A stretch of 5,686 nt of DNA, from positions 1-5,686 of the forward strand of contig JAGRCC010000100.1 of assembly GCA_020433785.1 (NCBI GenBank), read 5' to 3'. Positions 1 through 3,900 of this stretch are shown here, one piece after another (positions within the stretch are counted from its first letter, which is position 1; the number at the start of each line of letters is the position of its first letter). The position numbers and the translations under genes are program-made. A model generated the notes under the pieces. The model worked only from the letters and a program-made list of their open reading frames with translations, did no database searches and was not told where the DNA came from. The DNA comes from Anaerolineae bacterium (GTDB lineage Bacteria; Chloroflexota; Anaerolineae; 4572-78; J111).

Positions 1-679
1 AATATTCTTGCTCGGCGCCGGCGGTGGCCGTAACCATGCTGATTTCCTCGTGGCCAAACAAACTCAGGACGCGCTTGGCCTGCTTATTGAGCGCCTGCAT
101 CGAGCGCAGCAGCGGCGTTTTCTTATCGAGCGCTTCGCCGGTCCAAGAGACAAAGGCTGAGGGGATGGTCAGAGTCAGGCCGTTGGGGTTCTCCATTAAA
201 TAGGCCGGGCTGGTCACATCCCAGGCGGTATAGCCACGGGCTTCGTGGGTCATGCGGATGCCGCCGGTGGGGAAGCTGGAGCCATCCGGTTCCTGCTGGA
301 TTAGGGTATCGCCGGAGAATTCGGAGATAACCCCACCTTCATCGTTGGGAGAGTAGAAGCTGTCATTCTTTTCGGCGGTTAGGCCGGTTAGCGGATAGAA
401 AATGTGGCCGTAGTGGGTGGCCCCTTTTTCCATCGCCCACGCTTTCATGGCCGAGGCAATGGCATCGGCGGTTGAAATGTCTAAGGGGGTGCCGTCTTTG
501 ATGGTTTTCAACAGCGACTTGTAGACGTGCTTGGGCAATCGCTCTTTCATTACCGGCAGGCTAAACACGTGCGCGCCGAAAAGCTCGCCGGTTGGCTCTT
601 CGGTGTAATTGATTGGAGTCGGCAATTTGTAGGTTATCGTCTGCGCAATTGCCTGCAATCGGGCTACTTTACCACTCAT
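1..679 (-). CDS. glnN: Glutamine synthetase type III (GSIII), N-terminal part, cut by window edge
   Basis: The enzyme makes glutamine from glutamate, ammonia and ATP in the cytoplasm. The gene is open at the left edge, so only about 226 residues are visible of a family usually near 700. Reading from ATG at 679, the protein begins [20 protein letters not shown] and then shows GSIII signatures in order: [13 protein letters not shown] (about 32-44), [10 protein letters not shown] (about 47-56), [19 protein letters not shown] (about 86-104), [20 protein letters not shown] (about 120-139), [30 protein letters not shown], and finally GAEQEY, the start of a catalytic metal/glutamate-binding segment. 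The start is fixed by an AGGAGG ribosome site at 689-695, about 10 bases upstream. One oddity is HIFYPLTG where, from memory, many relatives have HWFQPLTG. No clear promoter is visible; the leader would carry the 732-830 hairpin. GSIII is often linked to nitrogen limitation, but no NtcA- or GlnR-type site was recognised here. Confidence 0.93.
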   Translation of the reverse strand, partial: MSGKVARLQAIAQTITYKLPTPINYTEEPTGELFGAHVFSLPVMKERLPKHVYKSLLKTIKDGTPLDISTADAIASAMKAWAMEKGATHYGHIFYPLTGLTAEKNDSFYSPNDEGGVISEFSGDTLIQQEPDGSSFPTGGIRMTHEARGYTAWDVTSPAYLMENPNGLTLTIPSAFVSWTGEALDKKTPLLRSMQALNKQAKRVLSLFGHEEISMVTATAGAEQEY

Positions 680-731
680 ATTAAATATTCCTCCTGGGTT
701 AAATTGAATAGTTTGTTGTTAACGGGACAAT

Positions 732-830
732 CTGTGCTTCCGTTTTTGGAAAGTAGGAAGTAGGGAGTAAGGCGTAGGGAAAAGTTGTTTATTTACGCTC
801 TACTCCTTACTTCTTACTTTCGGAGCACAG
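732..830. repeat. Large imperfect inverted repeat built from 7-bp GTAG-type repeats
   Basis: The left arm at 752-779 is four consecutive heptamers: AGTAGGA, AGTAGGG, AGTAAGG, CGTAGGG. The right arm at 791-818, read on the minus strand, is AGTAAGA, AGTAAGG, AGTAGAG, CGTAAAT. The arms pair over about 25 bp, and most mismatches become G-U pairs in RNA made from the plus strand. An outer stem extends the structure: CTGTGC at 732-737 pairs with GCACAG at 825-830, and TCCG at 739-742 with CGGA at 821-824, with a bulge on the left side. It lies about 50 bp upstream of the glnN start, so a glnN transcript starting further upstream would carry it. It lacks a clean U-tract and is better read as a dispersed repeat than as a terminator. 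Confidence 0.75.
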
Positions 831-915
831 TGTCTACTAAACTACTTATTAGCTGCTGAGGTCCTGCCCATCAACACCTGCGCACCTATTTATACTTTTA
901 GGGGGCTTTTCGGTG

Positions 916-924
916 TGGTATAAT
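916..924 (+). promoter_or_regulatory. Extended -10 promoter (TGGTATAAT) for candidate small RNA
   Basis: The sequence is a perfect TATAAT at 919-924 preceded by TG one base upstream, the extended -10 arrangement. No good -35 box lies 16-18 bp upstream; the best is TTTAGG at 897-902. Transcription would start near 930-932. No plus-strand gene follows until 2306, so it would drive only the structured segment ending at the terminator at 1005-1036. Confidence 0.6.
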
Positions 925-930
925 TAAGAA

Positions 931-1037
931 AGGCAGGACGATAAATAGGACATACCTAATTGGTCTTGGCGGGCCAGGTAAGTCCGTTGTTCTGTTACCA
1001 TGTGGGAGATGCCATCGATGATGGCGTCTCCTTTTTA
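931..1037 (+). ncRNA. Candidate stand-alone small RNA, about 107 nt, family not recognised
   Basis: An extended -10 promoter, a folded body and an intrinsic terminator lie in line within 125 bp, with no open reading frame of note. The body (948-985) is a long hairpin: GGAC 948-951 pairs with GTCC 982-985, TACCT 953-957 with AGGTA 976-980, and GGTC 962-965 with GGCC 972-975. It has a one-base A/A mismatch, a four-base AATT bulge and the loop TTGGCG. A 19-base U-rich linker then leads to the terminator hairpin. The 5' end carries GGCAGGAC and ATAAATAGG, both of which also occur on the opposite strand upstream (861-893). It lacks the SRP RNA core and is too short for tmRNA or RNase P RNA. No downstream gene sits close enough for it to be a riboswitch. 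Function is unknown. Confidence 0.55.
1005..1036 (+). terminator. Rho-independent terminator of the candidate small RNA
   Basis: GGAGATGCCATC (1005-1016) pairs along its full 12 bases with GATGGCGTCTCC (1020-1031), with one G-U pair and a three-base loop, and is followed directly by TTTTT (1032-1036). This is a very strong intrinsic terminator with only plus-strand polarity. Confidence 0.85.
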
Positions 1038-1047
1038 TGTTTAAATC

Positions 1048-1096
1048 AAAAATGCTCTCCAATACGCACCACAAAGCAGTCCGCATTCGAGAGCAT
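1048..1096 (-). terminator. Minus-strand terminator-like hairpin
   Basis: On the minus strand ATGCTCTC (1096-1089) pairs with GAGAGCAT (1059-1052). A second stem stacks inside it, AATGCG with CGTATT including one G-U pair, and the 3' arm runs into five T residues (1052-1048) followed by G. It lies about 110 bp beyond the terminator assigned to the regulator gene, so it either catches read-through or ends a short separate transcript from 1097-1206. Confidence 0.6.
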
Positions 1097-1206
1097 CTCG
1101 GCTCCGGTTTATATCATTGTTCCCTGACTTTGAGAGGCCAGAATTTATACGTTTAGCCGGATGATTTCCGGCTGCCAAATCTCCCTATTCTTTACCTCTC
1201 ACCAAC
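1097..1206 (-). other. Structured non-coding stretch between two minus-strand terminators
   Basis: No gene is visible here. CCTCTCA at 1195-1201 pairs with TGAGAGG at 1131-1137, enclosing a small hairpin AGCCGG/CCGGCT at 1155-1173. On the minus strand a TATAAA lies near 1149-1144, with no convincing -35. The stretch could be the body of a second small RNA ending in the 1048-1096 hairpin, or decayed repeat DNA; the evidence does not decide. Confidence 0.25.
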
Positions 1207-1263
1207 AAAAAACCCTCGACCAGATACCACAATAAATCTATTGCGGCTCGTCATCGAGGGTTT
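1207..1263 (-). terminator. Rho-independent terminator of the Crp/Fnr-family gene
   Basis: On the minus strand AACCCTCGA (1262-1254) pairs perfectly with TCGAGGGTT (1219-1211), and the T-tract continues through 1207. Inside, after a symmetrical seven-base internal loop, CCGCAATA (1246-1239) pairs with TATTGTGG (1234-1227) across a four-base loop. It begins about 70 bp after the regulator stop codon, with the right polarity for that gene. Confidence 0.8.
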
Positions 1264-1333
1264 GTCGGCATAAAATTTAGCGGAGTATATCACGCCGGGG
1301 AACATTTGTCAATATAGCGCAGCGGCGTCCAAA

Positions 1334-2014
1334 TCAGGTAACCACATACACGCCGACGGCGCGTCGTTCCAATTCCCCAAACTGACGGATGATATAGGTT
1401 GTCTTCACTTTGACCAGCAGACCCTGATCGCAAAACGATTGCAGGGTTCGATGCAAATGGCGGAAGCTGGCGCCCAGTAAATCGGCAATCTGGGTTAAGT
1501 TGCCGGTGAAGACCCACTGCTGGTCTTGGTTCAGCGTAGCCGTCGCCAAAATATAACTGGCCACGCGATTCTCCAGAGGATGCAGCAGATTCAGAGCGCT
1601 GTTTCTGATGACCCGCCCCAGCTTGCGGCCGAGAGAACGATACAGTTGTTTCAAGAAATCAGGATCGGTAGCCAGATGGTCGATGACAAACGTGCGCTGC
1701 AAACTGAGGCAAACACAAGGCGTTAATGCTTCTACGGTGGTGGTGGCTACCGGGTCCGGCTCGAAAATTTCCAGATCGCCGAAAAGTTGCAGCGGCTCGT
1801 AGAAACAGAGCAATAGCTGCCGGGCATTGGGCATCGGCAGGAAAACCTTGACCCGGCCTTCGACAAAAAAGTGCAGGTCGTCGATGGGTTGCTCGAGTTC
1901 GCAGATAGGCTCGCCCTTTTCGAAGCGGCGAAGGGTGACCTGATCGAGTTGGTCCGGGCCGATGAAGCGGTCTAATTGGTGCTGCTTGTAATACGATAAT
2001 AGTTTCTGTTCCAT
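1334..2014 (-). CDS. Crp/Fnr-family transcriptional regulator, YeiL-like
   Basis: A 226-residue cytoplasmic DNA-binding regulator of normal family length. Residues about 14-120 form the cyclic-nucleotide-binding-type beta barrel (DLHFFVEGRVKVF, then FGDLEIFEPD at 78-87). The arginine-serine pair that CRP uses to hold cAMP is absent (VATTT instead), so cAMP is unlikely to be the ligand. The FNR iron-sulphur cysteine cluster is also missing; cysteines are scattered at 38, 70, 100, 102 and 195. A long dimerisation helix spans about 118-145. The C-terminal winged helix-turn-helix has LTQIADLLGASFRHLHRTLQ (173-192). The S-(F/Y)-R-H-L recognition helix, GDLEIF and GLLVK all resemble E. coli YeiL from memory. 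The start has an AGAGGAAGG ribosome site just upstream. It is divergent from the YdcZ pair, with a candidate operator between them. The inducing signal cannot be read from the sequence. Confidence 0.9.
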   Translation of the reverse strand: MEQKLLSYYKQHQLDRFIGPDQLDQVTLRRFEKGEPICELEQPIDDLHFFVEGRVKVFLPMPNARQLLLCFYEPLQLFGDLEIFEPDPVATTTVEALTPCVCLSLQRTFVIDHLATDPDFLKQLYRSLGRKLGRVIRNSALNLLHPLENRVASYILATATLNQDQQWVFTGNLTQIADLLGASFRHLHRTLQSFCDQGLLVKVKTTYIIRQFGELERRAVGVYVVT

Positions 2015-2040
2015 TGTATGCGACCTTCCTCTGAAAATAT

Positions 2041-2070
2041 GGTAGTCGGATATCGGTAGTCGGTAGTCGG
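2041..2070. repeat. Heptamer tandem repeat GGTAGTC, about 4.3 copies
   Basis: Units are GGTAGTC (2041-2047), a degenerate GGATATC (2048-2054), GGTAGTC (2055-2061), GGTAGTC (2062-2068) and a final GG. It lies in the untranslated leader of the regulator gene, 26 bp upstream of its start codon. It shares the seven-base period and GTAG core with the arms of the 732-830 repeat, so the two probably belong to one class of genomic short repeats. Confidence 0.8.
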
Positions 2071-2132
2071 AAATTTTTGCTGCGGGTGTCGTCCCTAAAG
2101 AGACGGTGAGACTCTTTGATAAGCAAGGGGCT

Positions 2133-2190
2133 GGAGCGTCAAAGTAAACTTTGACCGTATTATAAATGACAAAGCTTGCTTTGTCGCTCC
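2133..2190. repeat. Pair of inverted REP-like hairpins (BIME-like element)
   Basis: Two copies of one 23-base unit face each other. Copy A (plus, 2133-2155) is GGAGC followed by the 18-bp dyad GTCAAAGTAAACTTTGAC. Copy B (minus, 2190-2168) is GGAGC followed by GACAAAGCAAGCTTTGTC. The copies differ at four positions that form exactly two base pairs (T-A to A-T, and T-A to C-G), so both remain perfect 8-2-8 palindromes. Such compensatory change argues that the hairpin is selected or copied as a structure. The short conserved GGAGC head beside a hairpin recalls REP elements mobilised by RAYT transposases; that assignment is inference. Confidence 0.7.
2159..2187 (-). promoter_or_regulatory. Predicted promoter of the Crp/Fnr-family gene
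   Basis: On the minus strand GCGACA (2187-2182, four of six bases of the -35 consensus) is separated by exactly 17 bp from a perfect TATAAT (2164-2159). Transcription would start near 2152, giving a leader of about 138 nt that includes the heptamer repeat. The -35 and spacer lie in REP-like copy B, and the -10 lies in the gap between the two hairpins. Confidence 0.6.
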
Positions 2191-2209
2191 ATAAGCTTTT
2201 AGGCTCTGA

Positions 2210-2227
2210 TTATGACAGATGTCATAA
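2210..2227. promoter_or_regulatory. 18-bp palindromic operator, candidate Crp/Fnr-type site
   Basis: TTATGACA-GA-TGTCATAA has perfect 8-bp arms around a two-base centre. Length and symmetry suit a dimeric Crp/Fnr-family protein, although the half-site is neither the CRP (TGTGA) nor the FNR (TTGAT) consensus. The recognition helix of the adjacent regulator also differs from both. Its centre at 2218.5 is about 41.5 bp upstream of the start site predicted from the downstream extended -10, the class II activation position. It is also about 66 bp upstream of the predicted regulator start site. Confidence 0.6.
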
Positions 2228-2245
2228 CGGTTGGCAAAGCTAACG

Positions 2246-2254
2246 TGCTAGAAT
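2246..2254 (+). promoter_or_regulatory. Extended -10 promoter of the YdcZ-pair transcript
   Basis: TGCTAGAAT consists of TG, one base, then TAGAAT (five of six to TATAAT). There is no -35 box at normal spacing; TTGGCA at 2231-2236 is too close. A missing -35 with a palindrome in its place is typical of an activator-dependent promoter. Transcription would start near 2260 with a leader of about 46 nt. Confidence 0.55.
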
Positions 2255-2305
2255 GGGTCCATCCAAGTAACCAAATCGGTGTATCGTTCTGTAAGAGGTG
2301 AAGCG

Positions 2306-2725
2306 ATGTATACCATTTTTTCGAGTTTAATCGGGGCGTTGTTAGCGGTGATGATCTACTTGAACGGTGAACTGGCGAACCAGGTCGGTAATTATGCCGC
2401 CAGTATCTTTATCCATCTGACAGGACTGATCCTGGTCTGTCTGATTTTGCTTCTGACCCGAAAAACCCCGTTTCGGAAAGGAATCCCGCCCGTGCTGCTC
2501 AGCGGAGGCGCTCTTGGGTTTCTGACGGTGGTTTTTGTGAACGTGGGCTTTATGAATCTGGGAGTGTCGGTGCCGTTGGCTTTGGGTCTTTTGGGGCAAA
2601 CCATTTCGGCCCTGGTGATCGATCACTTCGGCTGGTTTGGGGCATCTGTGGTGAAATTTGATCGCCGGAAAATCGGCAGCCTGGTACTTATTACCGGCGG
2701 CATCGCGGTTATGGCTTACTTTTAG
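2306..2725 (+). CDS. DMT superfamily transporter half, YdcZ/DUF606 family (first of pair)
   Basis: A 139-residue inner-membrane protein with five hydrophobic segments, at about 3-20, 32-50, 62-84, 88-106 and 123-139. The YdcZ-type motif GQTISALVIDHFGW (97-110) is clear. The start is ATG at 2306, chosen over an in-frame GTG at 2279 because AGAGGTG at 2294-2300 lies five bases before it, and because family members begin with a first helix like MYTIFSSLIGALLAV. Positive charge sits in the loops after helices 2 (TRKTPFRK) and 4 (KFDRRK), while the other loops are neutral or acidic. This predicts the N-terminus inside and the C-terminus outside. The substrate of the family is, as far as I know, poorly defined. 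It is followed after 230 bp by a second family member with the opposite charge pattern, and is probably controlled by the divergent regulator. Confidence 0.9.
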   Translation: MYTIFSSLIGALLAVMIYLNGELANQVGNYAASIFIHLTGLILVCLILLLTRKTPFRKGIPPVLLSGGALGFLTVVFVNVGFMNLGVSVPLALGLLGQTISALVIDHFGWFGASVVKFDRRKIGSLVLITGGIAVMAYF

Positions 2726-2752
2726 AGAGTATACAGAAGACAAACTTAATAT

Positions 2753-2911
2753 GGTAGTACACCATTAAACCGTGAAGACGTGAGAAGGACGAAAGATCGA
2801 CCAAATAATCGAGAGAATTGACATGATTATCACGATTTTATCAATCATAATTCGGTAAATCTTGTAAATCCTGTCTAAATTTTTTTCACTACGGTTTAGT
2901 GCAGAGCTACC
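2753..2911. repeat. 159-bp nested inverted-repeat element between the two YdcZ genes
   Basis: The outer arms share the same layout. GGTAG, eight unmatched bases and TAAACCGT (2753-2773) is mirrored by ACGGTTTA, eight unmatched bases and CTACC (2891-2911). An inner inverted repeat pairs 2820-2840 with 2855-2875 (15 of 21 bases; consensus GACANGATTNNCANGATTT). The inner arms resemble the GACAGGATTNACAGGATT-type repeats I know from many environmental bacterial genomes. ACTTAA occurs close outside both ends (2744-2749 and 2912-2917) and might be a target duplication. No transposase is encoded, so it would be a non-autonomous, MITE-like element. The interval is distinctly A/T-rich and holds no gene. 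Confidence 0.6.
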
Positions 2912-2955
2912 ACTTAAATTTTCCTCCACAAATTTGAGACATTAAGGAGTGATCC

Positions 2956-3402
2956 ATGTTGATCGCCATAGTTTTATCTTTGCTGTCCGGAGTAACCCGC
3001 ACCGTTTCGCGGATGGTTAACGCCCAACTGTCCGAACGTATCGGCCCCTTTCAAAGCACGTTTTACAACTACGTCTTGGGCTTGCTCTGCTCTGTATTGA
3101 TCCTGTTTCTCAGCCGAGATCCCTGGCCGGTTTCGACGCTGACGGCCGGACAGATTCCGGCCTGGGCTTATTGGGGGGGCGGCATCGGCGTCTTATTTGT
3201 TGTCCTATCCAATTTCGTTACGCCGAAGATGCCCGCCTTTGCGATGACCCTGCTGATCTTCGGAGGCCAGATTGGCGCCGGTATCGTGATCGATGTCTTC
3301 ATCCATCAACAGTTTTCTCTCGGACAGATCGCCGGTGGGATGTTGATTCTGGTTGGCCTGTTGGGCAACTTGTTCATCGATCAGAACCGGCAGCTAGCAT
3401 AG
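2956..3402 (+). CDS. DMT superfamily transporter half, YdcZ/DUF606 family (second of pair)
   Basis: A 148-residue inner-membrane protein with five hydrophobic segments, at about 1-14, 36-53, 68-88, 94-112 and 121-140. The motif GGQIGAGIVIDVF (103-115) aligns with GQTISALVIDHF of the upstream gene. An AAGGAG ribosome site at 2944-2949 is six bases before the ATG. Positive charge lies in loop 1-2 (R15, R19, R28), in loop 3-4 (K91) and at the C-terminus (R145), while the loops after helices 2 and 4 carry no net positive charge. This predicts the N-terminus outside and the C-terminus inside, opposite to the first gene, as expected of dual-gene antiparallel transporters such as paired SMR proteins. 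It probably shares the 2246 promoter across the 230-bp gap unless the repeat there carries its own promoter or a terminator. The substrate is unknown. Confidence 0.9.
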   Translation: MLIAIVLSLLSGVTRTVSRMVNAQLSERIGPFQSTFYNYVLGLLCSVLILFLSRDPWPVSTLTAGQIPAWAYWGGGIGVLFVVLSNFVTPKMPAFAMTLLIFGGQIGAGIVIDVFIHQQFSLGQIAGGMLILVGLLGNLFIDQNRQLA

Positions 3403-3427
3403 AAAAAGGTATGAATACACCTTTTCT
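3401..3427. terminator. Shared hairpin between convergent genes, possible bidirectional terminator
   Basis: AGAAAAAGGT (3401-3410) pairs with ACCTTTTCT (3419-3427), with one bulged A and an eight-base loop. It overlaps the stop codons of the second YdcZ gene (plus) and the VOC gene (minus). The U-rich 3' arm in either direction would favour release, but there is no U-tract beyond the stem and the stem is A/T-rich, so its strength is doubtful. Confidence 0.45.
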
Positions 3428-3854
3428 AAGCGGCTGTTTCATTATTACCGCCCGTCTGAAACAGCGTAATTTGCATACCGTCGGGGTCTTGGAACCGCAC
3501 ATTATAATCGCCCCACGGGGTAACGACGGGAGGATGCACCAAGGTCGCGCCGTGGGCGAGTAAACGCCCCATCGCCGCTGTCAGGTCAGGTACTTGCAGA
3601 GCAAATCGGATGGGCCCGCTAACCCGTTGGCCCGCTTCGAGGTGGTCGATGGTCTCGGCTTGAGCTTCGTCAAAAATCTCCAGGGTCGCCCGGCCCATAT
3701 CGATAATGAGCGCCTGGCCTTGACCATTATTCCAAATTTGGGCCGGTTCAAGCCCCAGACCTACGCAATAGAATTTTACCAATCGTTCGTAATCATCGGT
3801 GGTGACGGCAACACGCAACTCGATGATCGGTGGGTTTTGGTTCGGTGTAGACAT
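3426..3854 (-). CDS. VOC superfamily protein (glyoxalase/bleomycin-resistance/dioxygenase fold)
   Basis: A 142-residue cytoplasmic protein, a normal size for a single VOC chain with two beta-alpha-beta-beta-beta modules that usually dimerises. Module one starts at IIELRVAVTT (10-19) with the helix YERLVKFYCVGLGLEP and ends at ATLEIFDE (56-63). Module two starts at IRFALQVPDL (82-91) and ends with YNVRFQDPDGMQITLFQ (117-133), whose DPDG turn is typical. At the four usual metal-ligand positions E12, E59 and Q128 are plausible, but the position usually filled by histidine at the start of module two falls on RFALQV without one. Metal-dependent glyoxalase activity is therefore doubtful and the substrate is open. 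The ATG at 3854 follows GAGGAG by nine bases. It lies 46 bp after the GNAT gene on the same strand with no good promoter between them, so the two are probably co-transcribed. Confidence 0.88.
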   Translation of the reverse strand: MSTPNQNPPIIELRVAVTTDDYERLVKFYCVGLGLEPAQIWNNGQGQALIIDMGRATLEIFDEAQAETIDHLEAGQRVSGPIRFALQVPDLTAAMGRLLAHGATLVHPPVVTPWGDYNVRFQDPDGMQITLFQTGGNNETAA

Positions 3855-3900
3855 AGAGCATTACTCCTCTGACAATATGAGTGTACTTCTATAATTGACC

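Noticed and set aside
527..763. 78-codon plus-strand reading frame
   Set aside because: Antisense to the start of glnN, whose protein is clearly conserved; no ribosome site and no recognisable product.
749..765. GGAAGTAGG-like element recalling glutamine riboswitches next to a glutamine synthetase gene
   Set aside because: It lies on the opposite strand to glnN, is part of a heptamer tandem repeat, and lacks the other conserved parts of that riboswitch.
931..1037. SRP (4.5S) RNA or 6S RNA
   Set aside because: The conserved SRP loop core (GGTCAGG with GGAAGCAG) is absent, and the length and fold do not match the 6S long stem with central bubble.
1000..1044. Small leader-peptide frame (ATG at 1000, 14 codons)
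   Set aside because: No Shine-Dalgarno upstream; it is mostly formed by the terminator stem.
898..1086. 62-codon minus-strand frame in the glnN/regulator gap
   Set aside because: It runs through two terminator hairpins and antisense to the small RNA; no ribosome site or recognisable protein.
2041..2068. CRISPR-like direct repeats
   Set aside because: Seven-base units without spacers and no cas genes; a simple tandem repeat.
1659..2126. 155-codon minus-strand frame overlapping the regulator
   Set aside because: Out-of-frame shadow of the Crp/Fnr gene, proline/arginine-rich with no domain.
2279..2305. Upstream GTG start for the first YdcZ gene
   Set aside because: The stretch would translate the ribosome-binding site itself; ATG at 2306 has AGAGGTG at good spacing and fits family N-termini.
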